A stretch of 64,000 bases of DNA from an uncultured Desulfobacteraceae bacterium (GTDB taxonomy: Bacteria > Desulfobacterota > Desulfobacteria > Desulfobacterales > UBA2174), in contig CALJLV010000041.1 in NCBI GenBank assembly GCA_937982505.1, forward strand, positions 3,551-67,550, read 5' to 3'. The position numbers and the translations under genes were made by a program. Position 1 is the stretch's first letter. Every line of letters starts with the position of its first letter. The notes beneath the pieces are model-generated. The model was given only the letters and a program-made list of their open reading frames with translations, searched no databases and was not told the origin of the DNA. Below, in pieces: positions 43,377-51,949 of the stretch.

Positions 43377-44012
43377 ATGCCCTCCCGACTGGAAAAAGCA
43401 CGCCAGGATCCCGATTCGATGAAGGCCCGGATCCTCGACGCCGCTCGGCGCCTCTTCGGCGAATACGGCTTTTCCGGGGTCACCACCCGCATGATCGCCA
43501 AAACGGTGGGCATCGACATCTCGACCCTCTACTACCACTGGGGTGAAAAGAAGGACCTCTACGAGGCGGTCATCACCGACCTGAGCGACGAGATCCGCGC
43601 CAAGCTGCGGCACATCGAGAGCCTGGTGCGCGGCCAGCCCCTGGCCCACCGCCTCGAAGTGGCCATCGAGGTGATGTGCGACTACCTTTTCGAGAGGCCC
43701 GAGGCCAGCAACCTGATCCTTCTGGCCTACCTGGGAAAGTCGCGGGACGTGACCGAAATCGACCTGCGTCTCAAGGAGCACATCGCCAACATCGCCGTGG
43801 CCATGGGCCTGGCCCTGGACCGCACCAACATCCCGGCCCGGGCCAATGCCCGGGTCCTGGCGGTCTGGAACTCGGTGATCAACTTCACCGCCGGCGAACA
43901 CCTCTTTCGTCCCATGCTGAATGTGGACCACGCCGAATACATCGCGGTGGTCAAGGAAACTCTCAAGTTCATTCTGATTCCGGCCTTTACCCGCACCGCT
44001 GCGGCCCCCTGA
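43377..44012 (+). CDS. TetR/AcrR family transcriptional regulator of the acyl-CoA cluster
   Basis: 211 residues. N-terminal HTH ARILDAARRLFGEYGFSGVTTRMIAKTVGIDISTLYYHWGEKKDLYEAVI is the TetR DNA-binding signature; the helical C-terminus would bind an effector, most likely an acyl-CoA by analogy with FadR/PsrA/KstR-type TetR proteins. The ATG at 43377 follows AAGGA. It is first in the same-strand run leading into the cluster, so autoregulation and control of the downstream genes is probable. Confidence 0.9.
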   Translation: MPSRLEKARQDPDSMKARILDAARRLFGEYGFSGVTTRMIAKTVGIDISTLYYHWGEKKDLYEAVITDLSDEIRAKLRHIESLVRGQPLAHRLEVAIEVMCDYLFERPEASNLILLAYLGKSRDVTEIDLRLKEHIANIAVAMGLALDRTNIPARANARVLAVWNSVINFTAGEHLFRPMLNVDHAEYIAVVKETLKFILIPAFTRTAAAP

Positions 44013-44142
44013 AGCGCTCCGGCGCCACGGGTCCGGGCGGACACTACGGCCCGTACATGAACAGAATTCAAACCTTTGCGTCTGTTTACAATTTGATCAA
44101 CCGGTCCACGAGGACCACCGAAGCCGACAAGGAGGAAGGACG

Positions 44143-46263
44143 ATGGCGCTGAACATGGATGCGATCGGCAAGAAGATCGGACCGCTCACCAAGGCGTACA
44201 CCTGGAAGGATTGCAGCCTGTACGCACTGGGTGTCGGTGCCGGCTTTTCCGATCTGGACTACTGCTACGAAAAAAACCTCAAGGTCATTCCCAGCTTCTC
44301 CATTGCCGCCGTCTTCGAGTTTCTCTCCCATGTGGGGGTCGAATCCAACGTCAACCTGGCCGGAATCCTCCACGGCGAGCAGGAGCTGGTGTTTCACAAC
44401 CCGATTCCCCCCGAAGGCGAGCTGATCACCGAAGGCGCCATCACCCATTACTACGACAAGGGCCAAGGCAAGGGGGCGCTGGTGGTGGCCACCTGCGACA
44501 CCCGTCACCGCAACGGCCAGAAACTCTTTACGGCCACGGCCACCATCTTTGCCCGCCTCGACGGCGGCTTCGGCGGTGACAACGCCCCGGCCCGGACGGT
44601 GGACATTCCCGACCGCGAGCCGGATTTCACCGTGGCCGCCTCGCCTTCGGCGGACCAGCCGCTGCTCTACCGGCTTTCCGGGGACATCTTTCAGCTGCAT
44701 GTGGATCCGGAATTCGCCAAGATGGCCGGCTTCGACAAGCCGATCATGCACGGTCTGTGCACCCACGGGTTTGCCTGCCGGGCCTTGATCGAAAGCCTCT
44801 GCCCGGGACAGCCCGAACGGATCCGACGCTTCGACTGCCGCTTTTCCAAGACCCTCTATCCGGGGGTGCCGATCAAGACCCTGATCTGGAAAACAGGGGA
44901 AGGCCAGGCCGTGTGGCGCACCGTCAACGCCGAAACCGGAGACGTGGTCATCGACAAGGGCGTATGTGAAATCGGTCCGGTGCCCAAGGATGAAATCCGT
45001 TTCGACGGCCGGGTGGCCATTGTCACCGGAGCCGGGGCCGGACTGGGGCGCACCTATGCCCTGGAGCTGGCCCGCCGGGGGGCGGCGGTGGTGGTCAACG
45101 ATCTGGGCGGCGCCCGGGACGGCTCGGGGACCGGATCGAGTTCACCGGCCGACGCCGTGGTGGCCGAGATCCAAGCCGCCGGTGGCCGGGCGGTGGCCAA
45201 CTACGACAACGTGGCCACGGCCGAGGGCGGGGCCGGCATCGTCAAGACCGCCGTGGACGCCTTCGGCCGCATCGACATTCTGATCAACAACGCCGGGATC
45301 CTGCGCGACAAGAGCTTTGTCAAGATGGCGCCGGAAAACTGGAACGCCGTCTTGGCGGTACACCTCAACGGCGCCTACCACGTGACCCGTCCGGCCTTTG
45401 AAATCATGAAAAACCAGGGCTACGGCCGCATCGTGATGACCACCTCGGCCGCCGGCCTCTACGGCAATTTCGGCCAGGCCAACTACACCGCCGCCAAGCT
45501 GGCCCTGGTCGGCCTGATGCACACCCTCAAGCTCGAAGGGCAGAAATACGACATCAAGGTCAACACCATCGCCCCGGTGGCCGCCTCGCGGCTCACCGAA
45601 GACATCCTGCCGCCGGACCTGCTGCAAAAGCTGGCCCCTGAATACGTGGCCCCCCTGGTGATGATCCTCTGCTCGGAGCGCTGCCCGCAGACCGGCCGGG
45701 TCTACAACGCCGGAATGGGCTTCTTCAACCGCGCCGCCGTGGTCACCGGACCCGGGGCCGTGGTGGGCGGGGGCGACCAGATCCCCACCGTCGATGACGT
45801 GGCTGCGGCCATGGACAAGATCTCCGCCCTGGCCGGCGGCAAGGAGTACTTCCAGCTCAACGACCAGTTCGGCGACGTCATGGCCGCCTTTTCCGCTCCG
45901 GCGGCCAAGGTCGGCCCGGTGGGCAAGCCGGCGGCCGGCAAATTCGACGTCCCGGCGGCGGTCTTTGCCGCCATGCCGGCCGCCTTCCAGGCCGATCGGG
46001 CCTCCGGGGTGGAAGCGGTCTTTCAGTACAAGATCACCGGCGACGGCGGCGGCCAGTGGGTCTGCGCGGTCAAAGGCGGGGCCTGCACCGTCGCAGCGGG
46101 CACCCACGATAGCCCGGCGTGCACCCTGGAGATGACGACCCCCGACTTTCTGGCGATGATGAACGGGACCTTGCCGGCCATGCAGGCCTACACCTCCGGC
46201 AAACTGAAGATCGGCGGGGACGTGATGAAAAGCCAGCTCATCGGCAAGCTCTTTAAGCTTTAA
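44143..46263 (+). CDS. Multifunctional enzyme: hotdog enoyl-CoA hydratase 2 - SDR 3-hydroxyacyl-CoA dehydrogenase - SCP2
   Basis: 706 residues. 1-~283: double-hotdog hydratase 2 (MaoC-like) with YRLSGDIFQLHVDPEFAKMAGF and PIMHGLCTHG; predicted catalytic Asp181 and His186. ~285-590: short-chain dehydrogenase with VTGAGAGLG, NNAG and Tyr448-xxx-Lys452 (YTAAK). ~605-706: SCP2 sterol-carrier-like lipid-binding domain ending SGKLKIGGDVMKSQLIGKLFKL. The parts equal eukaryotic peroxisomal MFE-2/HSD17B4, but that protein is ordered SDR-hydratase-SCP2. Predicted to hydrate 2-enoyl-CoA and oxidise the 3-hydroxyacyl-CoA. The SDR shares a 392-bp identical DNA block with the next gene. Its stop codon lies in a small hairpin (46261-46280). 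Confidence 0.88.
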   Translation: MALNMDAIGKKIGPLTKAYTWKDCSLYALGVGAGFSDLDYCYEKNLKVIPSFSIAAVFEFLSHVGVESNVNLAGILHGEQELVFHNPIPPEGELITEGAITHYYDKGQGKGALVVATCDTRHRNGQKLFTATATIFARLDGGFGGDNAPARTVDIPDREPDFTVAASPSADQPLLYRLSGDIFQLHVDPEFAKMAGFDKPIMHGLCTHGFACRALIESLCPGQPERIRRFDCRFSKTLYPGVPIKTLIWKTGEGQAVWRTVNAETGDVVIDKGVCEIGPVPKDEIRFDGRVAIVTGAGAGLGRTYALELARRGAAVVVNDLGGARDGSGTGSSSPADAVVAEIQAAGGRAVANYDNVATAEGGAGIVKTAVDAFGRIDILINNAGILRDKSFVKMAPENWNAVLAVHLNGAYHVTRPAFEIMKNQGYGRIVMTTSAAGLYGNFGQANYTAAKLALVGLMHTLKLEGQKYDIKVNTIAPVAASRLTEDILPPDLLQKLAPEYVAPLVMILCSERCPQTGRVYNAGMGFFNRAAVVTGPGAVVGGGDQIPTVDDVAAAMDKISALAGGKEYFQLNDQFGDVMAAFSAPAAKVGPVGKPAAGKFDVPAAVFAAMPAAFQADRASGVEAVFQYKITGDGGGQWVCAVKGGACTVAAGTHDSPACTLEMTTPDFLAMMNGTLPAMQAYTSGKLKIGGDVMKSQLIGKLFKL
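45184..45575 (+). repeat. 392-bp identical block, copy 1 (SDR domain)
   Basis: Base-for-base identical, by eye, to 47955-48346 (offset 2771, no gaps). Flanking SDR sequence continues at high but imperfect identity. Confidence 0.9.
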
Positions 46264-46280
46264 AATCGTCAACGATTTTA
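46261..46280. repeat. Stop-codon hairpin TAAAATCG-TCAA-CGATTTTA
   Basis: Perfect 8-bp stem with a 4-nt loop; the TAA stop of the upstream gene is its first three bases, and AAAAAGGAG follows directly. It resembles the stop-anchored hairpin at 15714-15750. Confidence 0.6.
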
Positions 46281-46295
46281 AAAAGGAGTCGAAAC

Positions 46296-49040
46296 ATGAT
46301 CGGAATTACTTCATACGGTGCCTATATCCCGCGGCTGCGGCTCAACCGCATGGCCATCGTCCAGGCCATGGGCTGGTTCGCGCCGGCCATCATGACCGTG
46401 GCCCAGGGGGAGCGGTCGATGTGCAACTGGGACGAAGACAGCCTCACCATGGCCGTGAGCGCGGCCCGCGACTGTCTGTGCGGCCGCGACAAAAAAGGGT
46501 TGGACGCGGTCTATCTGGCCTCGACCACCCTGCCCTTTGCCGACCGGCAAAACGCCGGCATCCTGGCCTCGGCCCTCAACCTGGACGAGCAACTGGTCTG
46601 CGCCGATTTCACCGCCTCCCAGAAAACCGCCACCACGGCCCTGATCACGGCCCTGGAGGCCGTGGCCGGGGGGTCGCGCCGCGACGTGCTGGTGGCCGCC
46701 ACCGACCGGCGCGAAACCAAGACGGCCTACTTTTACGAGATGTGGTTCGGTGACGGGGCCGCGGCCCTCACCGTGGGCGATACGGACGTCATCGCCGAAT
46801 TCAAGGGGTCGTATTCGCTGGAACGCGACTTCGTGGACCATTACCGAGGGGCCCAAAACACCTACGACTACGTCTGGGAGGAACGCTGGAACCGCGACGA
46901 GGGCTACGGCAAGATCATTCCCGAGGCCATCAAGGGGCTGCTGGCCAAGACGAACCTGACCATCGGCGACATCGACCGGCTCGCCTATCCGTGCTTCTTC
47001 AAGGCCGACCACCGCAAAATCGCCAAGACCCTGGGTGCCAAGCCCGAGGCGCTCATCGACAACCTGCACGCCGAGCTGGGCGAGTGCGGAGCGGCCCACA
47101 GCTTTCTGCTGTTGATCAAGGCCCTGGAGACCGCCAAACCGGGCGACAAGATCATCGTGGCCGGCTACGGCCAGGGAGCCAACGCCCTGCTCTTCGAGGT
47201 CACCGAAAACATCGTCCGCCTGGCCCCGCGCAACGGCCTGAGCGGCAGCCTGGCCAACAAAAAGACCACCGACAACTACGCCAAATGGCTCAAGTTCCGC
47301 AACCTGATCGGCGTGGAGATGGGCATCCGGGCCGAGGCCCCCACCCAGACGGCCACCACCGTGCTCTACCGCAAGAACAAGATGATCCTGGGTCTGGTGG
47401 GCGGAAAATGCCGCAACTGCGGCAGCCCCCAGTTTCCCAAGTCGGAAATCTGCGTCAACCCGGCCTGCGGCGCTCTGCACACCCAGGACGATTACGAGTT
47501 TGCCGGCTGCGCGGCCAGGGTCAAGACCTTCACCGGCGACATGCTGGCCGTATCCGTGGACCCGCCGGCCATCTACGGGATGGTGCAGTTCGAGGGCGGC
47601 GGCCGCATGATGGCCGATTTCACCGACTGCGAACTGGCCGACATCCGCGTCGGGCTGCCGGTGACCATGGAGTTCAAGCGCAAGGTGGTGGACAAGGAGC
47701 GCGGCTTTGTCAACTATTTCTGGAAGGCAGTGCCGGTGCCCGGTGCGCTCGAGGAGATGAACAAGATTCGCTACGACGGCCGGGTGGCCATCGTCACCGG
47801 AGCCGGGGCCGGACTGGGGCGCACCTACGCCCTGGAGCTGGCCCGCCGGGGGGCGGCGGTGGTGGTCAACGACCTGGGCGGGGCCCGGGACGGCTCGGGG
47901 ACCGGATCGAGTTCTCCGGCCGACCAGGTGGTCGAAGAGATCCGGGCCGCCGGCGGCCGGGCGGTGGCCAACTACGACAACGTGGCCACGGCCGAGGGCG
48001 GGGCCGGCATCGTCAAGACCGCCGTGGACGCCTTCGGCCGCATCGACATTCTGATCAACAACGCCGGGATCCTGCGCGACAAGAGCTTTGTCAAGATGGC
48101 GCCGGAAAACTGGAACGCCGTCTTGGCGGTACACCTCAACGGCGCCTACCACGTGACCCGTCCGGCCTTTGAAATCATGAAAAACCAGGGCTACGGCCGC
48201 ATCGTGATGACCACCTCGGCCGCCGGCCTCTACGGCAATTTCGGCCAGGCCAACTACACCGCCGCCAAGCTGGCCCTGGTCGGCCTGATGCACACCCTCA
48301 AGCTCGAAGGGCAGAAATACGACATCAAGGTCAACACCATCGCCCCCCTGGCCGCCTCGCGCCTCACCGAGGACGTGATGCCGCCGGAGATCTTCGCAAA
48401 GATGCGCCCGGAATTTGTCTCTCCGATGGTGCTCTACCTGTCCAGCGAGCGCTGTACCCAAAGCGGGGCGATTTTCAACGCCGGCATGGGCTACTACAAC
48501 CGCGCGGCCATCCTCACCGGACCGGGTGTCAAGCTCGGCGGTCCGGACGGTGCGCCCACCCCGGAAGACCTCTGGAATCGCTGGGAAGAGATCAACAGCC
48601 TGGCCGAGGCCAGGGAACTCGCCGACGCCAATGCGGCCCTGATGGACCTGATGACCGAAAAGAAACCGGCCGCCGCGGCCCCCGCGGGCAGCGACGCCCG
48701 AGCCGGGGCCGGAGGGGATGCGGCCGAGGTGGCGGCGATTTTCGACAAGATGCCGGCCGCCTTTCAGGCGGACAAGGCCGCCGGGGTGGACGCGGTCTTT
48801 CAGTATGTCATCGCCGGGCCGGGCGGGGGGGAATGGACCGTGACCGTAAAGGACGGCAACTGCGTGGTGGAAAAGGCAAAGGCCGCCAAGGCCACCTGCA
48901 CCCTGAAGATCGGAGCCGCCGATTTCGTGCGCATGATCAAGGGCGAACTGCCGCCCATGCAGGCCTTCACCTCGGGCAAGCTGTCCATCGACGGCGACGT
49001 GATGAAGTCCCAGCTCATCGGCAAGCTTTTCAAGCTGTAA
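46296..49040 (+). CDS. Four-domain protein: HMG-CoA-synthase-like - OB-fold (DUF35) - SDR - SCP2
   Basis: 914 residues. 1-~345: condensing-enzyme fold related to HMG-CoA synthase, MIGITSYGAYIPRLRLNR. ~365-480: DUF35 rubredoxin-like zinc ribbon (Cys372, 375, 386, 391) plus OB-fold, VDPPAIYGMVQFEGGGRMMADFTDC. ~490-790: SDR with YTAAK (Tyr654). ~810-914: SCP2. In my alignment the usual catalytic Cys lies at FTASQKTATTAL (Ser), the His at YPCFFKADH (Cys) and the Asn at LGECGAAH (Glu), so the first domain may be non-condensing and act with the adjacent thiolase, as DUF35 partners do. Follows the multifunctional enzyme by 32 bp. Confidence 0.85.
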   Translation: MIGITSYGAYIPRLRLNRMAIVQAMGWFAPAIMTVAQGERSMCNWDEDSLTMAVSAARDCLCGRDKKGLDAVYLASTTLPFADRQNAGILASALNLDEQLVCADFTASQKTATTALITALEAVAGGSRRDVLVAATDRRETKTAYFYEMWFGDGAAALTVGDTDVIAEFKGSYSLERDFVDHYRGAQNTYDYVWEERWNRDEGYGKIIPEAIKGLLAKTNLTIGDIDRLAYPCFFKADHRKIAKTLGAKPEALIDNLHAELGECGAAHSFLLLIKALETAKPGDKIIVAGYGQGANALLFEVTENIVRLAPRNGLSGSLANKKTTDNYAKWLKFRNLIGVEMGIRAEAPTQTATTVLYRKNKMILGLVGGKCRNCGSPQFPKSEICVNPACGALHTQDDYEFAGCAARVKTFTGDMLAVSVDPPAIYGMVQFEGGGRMMADFTDCELADIRVGLPVTMEFKRKVVDKERGFVNYFWKAVPVPGALEEMNKIRYDGRVAIVTGAGAGLGRTYALELARRGAAVVVNDLGGARDGSGTGSSSPADQVVEEIRAAGGRAVANYDNVATAEGGAGIVKTAVDAFGRIDILINNAGILRDKSFVKMAPENWNAVLAVHLNGAYHVTRPAFEIMKNQGYGRIVMTTSAAGLYGNFGQANYTAAKLALVGLMHTLKLEGQKYDIKVNTIAPLAASRLTEDVMPPEIFAKMRPEFVSPMVLYLSSERCTQSGAIFNAGMGYYNRAAILTGPGVKLGGPDGAPTPEDLWNRWEEINSLAEARELADANAALMDLMTEKKPAAAAPAGSDARAGAGGDAAEVAAIFDKMPAAFQADKAAGVDAVFQYVIAGPGGGEWTVTVKDGNCVVEKAKAAKATCTLKIGAADFVRMIKGELPPMQAFTSGKLSIDGDVMKSQLIGKLFKL
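47955..48346 (+). repeat. 392-bp identical block, copy 2 (SDR domain)
   Basis: Matches 45184-45575 without a mismatch by eye. It includes third codon positions, so selection on protein alone does not explain it. Confidence 0.9.
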
Positions 49041-49152
49041 ACATTTCCCTTTTGTCTAAGTTGTTCGTCCACTGAAGCATCTACGAATGACCAACGACAA
49101 AAGACCAATGACTAATGACCAATGACGCGGCGCAAGCCGTCAGGAGGATATC
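49041..49152. repeat. Spacer with degenerate AATGACC repeats
   Basis: About 49087-49130 is built of repeated GACCAATGACTAATGACC-type units, unlike the neighbouring coding sequence; then GGAGG for the next start. No gene. Confidence 0.55.
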
Positions 49153-50361
49153 ATGGCCACTGGCATTCGTGACAAGGTCGCCATCATCGGCATGGGCTGC
49201 ACCCGTTTCGGTGAGCGCTGGGACGTGGGGGCCGAGGAGTTGATGGTCGAGGCCTTCGAAGAGGGGCTGGCCGATGCCGGCATCGAGAAAAAGGACATCG
49301 GGGCCGCCTGGCTGGGCACCTGCTTCGACAACATCAGCGTCGGCAAGAGCGCCCTGCCGCTCTCCATGACCCTGCGCCTGCCGCTGATTCCGGTCACCCG
49401 GGTGGAAAACTTTTGCGCCACCGGCACCGAGGCCTTTCGCGGGGCCTGCTACGGAGTGGCCTCCGGGGCCTACGACATCTGTCTGGCCCTGGGGGTGGAA
49501 AAGCTCAAGGACACCGGCTACGGCGGGCTGCCCAGCTTCGTCGGCTCCGACTCGGGCAGCCTGACCTGGCAGTGGTTCCCCAACATCACGGCGCCGGGCT
49601 CATTTGCCCAGCTCGCCAGCGCCTACGCGGCCAAGTACCGTATCAAGGACCAGGATTTGAAGCGCGCCATCGCCCACGTCAGCGCCAAGAGCCATGCCAA
49701 CGGGGTCCTGAATCCCAAGGCCCACCTGCGCAAGGCGGTGAGCGAAGAGCAGATCATGGCCGCCCCCATCATCGCCCACCCCCTGGGGCTCTTCGACTGC
49801 TGCGGGGTCAGCGACGGATCGGCCTGCGCCATCGTCACCACTCCGGAAATTGCCAAACGGCTCGGCAAGAAGGATTTCGTCACCGTCAAGGGGCTGCAGC
49901 TGGCGCTCTCTTCGGGCGAGGAAATGGGCTACAACGATTGGGACGGCGAGCATTTCGTCACCACCAGCGCGTGCAGCAAGAAGGTTTACGCCGAGGCCGG
50001 GATCACCGATCCGCGCCGGGAAATCAGCATGATGGAGGTGCACGACTGCTTTTCCATCACCGAGCTGGTCACCATGGAGGACCTGCACATCTCCGAGCGC
50101 GGCCGGGGGTGGCGGGACGTGCTCGACGGGGTCTTCGACCGGGGCGGAGAAGTCCCCTGCCAGGTGGACGGGGGTTTGAAATGCTTCGGCCATCCCATCG
50201 GGGCCTCGGGGCTGCGCATGCTCTACGAGATGTACCTCCAACTGCACGGCCGGGCCGGCCAGCGGCAGATCGAGAACCCGCGCTACGGCCTGACCCACAA
50301 CCTGGGCGGCTTTCCCTCGATGAACGTGTGCAGCATCTGCGTCATCGGAAAGTATGAATAG
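49153..50361 (+). CDS. SCPx-type thiolase (acetyl-CoA C-acyltransferase)
   Basis: 402 residues. Active-site ENFCATGTEAFRG (Cys88), MEVHDCFSITEL (His297) and CFGHPIGASGLRM (Cys344/His347) are all present, in the sterol-carrier-protein-x/lipid-transfer thiolase branch (also BbsB/Ltp2-like). It should cleave 3-ketoacyl-CoA, typically branched or ring-bearing, to acetyl- or propionyl-CoA. Such thiolases often need a DUF35 partner; the preceding protein has one. GGAGG lies 6 nt before ATG. Confidence 0.9.
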   Translation: MATGIRDKVAIIGMGCTRFGERWDVGAEELMVEAFEEGLADAGIEKKDIGAAWLGTCFDNISVGKSALPLSMTLRLPLIPVTRVENFCATGTEAFRGACYGVASGAYDICLALGVEKLKDTGYGGLPSFVGSDSGSLTWQWFPNITAPGSFAQLASAYAAKYRIKDQDLKRAIAHVSAKSHANGVLNPKAHLRKAVSEEQIMAAPIIAHPLGLFDCCGVSDGSACAIVTTPEIAKRLGKKDFVTVKGLQLALSSGEEMGYNDWDGEHFVTTSACSKKVYAEAGITDPRREISMMEVHDCFSITELVTMEDLHISERGRGWRDVLDGVFDRGGEVPCQVDGGLKCFGHPIGASGLRMLYEMYLQLHGRAGQRQIENPRYGLTHNLGGFPSMNVCSICVIGKYE

Positions 50362-50375
50362 ACGGTAAAACGGCC

Positions 50376-50723
50376 ATGCTCGACATCACCCTCATCCTCG
50401 ACACCCCGGTCGAGGCCGTGCTCGACTTCAAGTGCTGCCACCTGCCGGGCTTGAATATCGAGGTCCTGGTGCGCAACCGCGGCTGCAGCCCGGTAACGCT
50501 CTGCGGGCCCCTGCGCTTTACCACCCCGGAGGGGCGGCCCGGTCACCTCGACCTCTATCCCTTCTGGACGGTGACCGTGGCCCCGGGGGATGTGATCGCC
50601 TTTTACGGGAGCCTGGAGGCCGAACGGCTGCGCCGCTGCGCTGAATTTGCCCTGGCGGACAGTCAGGGGGGCTGGCACGCGGCCCGCATCGCGGACCCCG
50701 CAATGGCACCCCAGGTCCTCTGA
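50376..50723 (+). CDS. Hypothetical protein in the acyl-CoA cluster
   Basis: 115 residues, family not recognised. Beta-rich by composition, with no signal or membrane segment; it contains KCCHLPGLNIEVLVRNRGCSPVTLCGPLRF, with four cysteines. 14 bp after the thiolase stop and 35 bp before an acyl-CoA dehydrogenase on the same strand, so co-expressed. It could be a small binding or assembly partner; no function can be assigned. Confidence 0.6.
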   Translation: MLDITLILDTPVEAVLDFKCCHLPGLNIEVLVRNRGCSPVTLCGPLRFTTPEGRPGHLDLYPFWTVTVAPGDVIAFYGSLEAERLRRCAEFALADSQGGWHAARIADPAMAPQVL

Positions 50724-50758
50724 ACGCCAAACTCGATAATCGGAACGCGGTGTTACCC

Positions 50759-51904
50759 ATGCATGATCTGACCAAGTCCCAAAAGGAAATCCAGAAGGCG
50801 GCCCGCGATTTTGCCAAGGGGGAATTCGACAAGACCCTGGCCCAGGACCTGGACCGCAGCCAAACCTTCCCCCAAGCCATCTGGCAGCGGGCCGCGGAGC
50901 TGGGTTTTATCGGGATCCAGTTTCCCGAAGCCTTCGGCGGGGGCGGTCTCGGGCTGATGGAGGCCGCATTGCTGGCCGAAACGCTGTGCCAGGCCGATTC
51001 CTCCCTGGGCACGGCCGTCCTGGACGCGGCCGCCGGCGGCGTCTGCCTCGCCCGCTTCGGCGGCCAGGCACAGAAAGAAGCCCGGCTTCCTCCGCTTCTG
51101 GAAGGCCGCCAGCGGGCGGCGGCCGCCTTCCAGGAGGCCGGCGCCTCCCTGAGGGCCCTTCCCCGGACCACGGCCGCGGTCCACGGCCAGGGCTGGCGCC
51201 TGGACGGGGCCAAGGCCTACGTCAGCGGTGCGCTGGAGGCCGATTTTTTCTTGGTCCTGGCCCGCGATGCCGGGGAAAAGGGTTCCGCGGAAACGGCCAG
51301 CATGTTCGTCGTTGAACCCGCAATGGCCGGCATCTCGCTGGAGTCCGAGGGGCGCCGGCTGGGAGGCAACCTGAGCCCCTCGGCCACCCTACACCTCGAC
51401 GGGGTACGCCTGGGTCCCGAAGCCCTCGTCGGCCGCCCCGGCCGGGGGCTGGCCCAGCTGGAAGCCTTCCTCGTCGAACAGCACATCCTCCAGGCGGCCC
51501 AGGCCCTGGGCATGGCCCAGGGGGCCCTGGACCGGGCCGTGGCCTACGCCAAACAGCGGGTCCAGTTCAGCCGCAAGATCGCCGTCTTCCCGGTCACCCG
51601 CCACAAGATCGCCGCCATGGCCCTGGGGCTGGAAGAAGCCCGCAGCCTGGTCTATGCCGCGGCCCGGGCCTTCGACCGGGGCAAGGCCGACGCGCGCATG
51701 GCCGCCGCCGCCAAGCTCAGCGCCACCGCGGCCGCCATCCAGGCCGCGGACGACGCCATCCAGATCCACGGCGGCTACGGCTACATGCGCGAGTACGACG
51801 TGGAACGCTTCTACCGGGACGCCAAGGCCCTCAGCCTGGCCCACGGGACCCCGGAAGACTTGCGCGAGATCATCGGCGCGGCGGTCATCGGCAGGGTGAA
51901 ATGA
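50759..51904 (+). CDS. Acyl-CoA dehydrogenase family protein with atypical active site
   Basis: 381 residues. FAD fold motifs: LGFIGIQFPEAFGGGGLGLMEAALLAE, FSRKIAVFPVTRHKIAAMALGLEEARSLVY, IQIHGGYGYMREYDVERFYRDAK. The usual C-terminal YEGT catalytic position reads LAHGTPED, and no clear QERLV-type Glu is present, so it may be a non-catalytic or partner subunit, or use another base. A GTG at 50750 is an alternative start. 45 bp before the next dehydrogenase. Confidence 0.8.
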   Translation: MHDLTKSQKEIQKAARDFAKGEFDKTLAQDLDRSQTFPQAIWQRAAELGFIGIQFPEAFGGGGLGLMEAALLAETLCQADSSLGTAVLDAAAGGVCLARFGGQAQKEARLPPLLEGRQRAAAAFQEAGASLRALPRTTAAVHGQGWRLDGAKAYVSGALEADFFLVLARDAGEKGSAETASMFVVEPAMAGISLESEGRRLGGNLSPSATLHLDGVRLGPEALVGRPGRGLAQLEAFLVEQHILQAAQALGMAQGALDRAVAYAKQRVQFSRKIAVFPVTRHKIAAMALGLEEARSLVYAAARAFDRGKADARMAAAAKLSATAAAIQAADDAIQIHGGYGYMREYDVERFYRDAKALSLAHGTPEDLREIIGAAVIGRVK

Positions 51905-51949
51905 ACCCAAAAACGTCTGACCCGACATCCTTACGGTACGGCGGCTAAA

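Noticed and set aside
46311..48461. 716-residue minus-strand frame opposite the four-domain gene
   Set aside because: Antisense shadow of repeated SDR-coding DNA.
44143..49040. Near-identical SDR tracts as evidence of an insertion sequence
   Set aside because: No transposase, terminal inverted repeats or target duplications; the repeats are inside functional domains.
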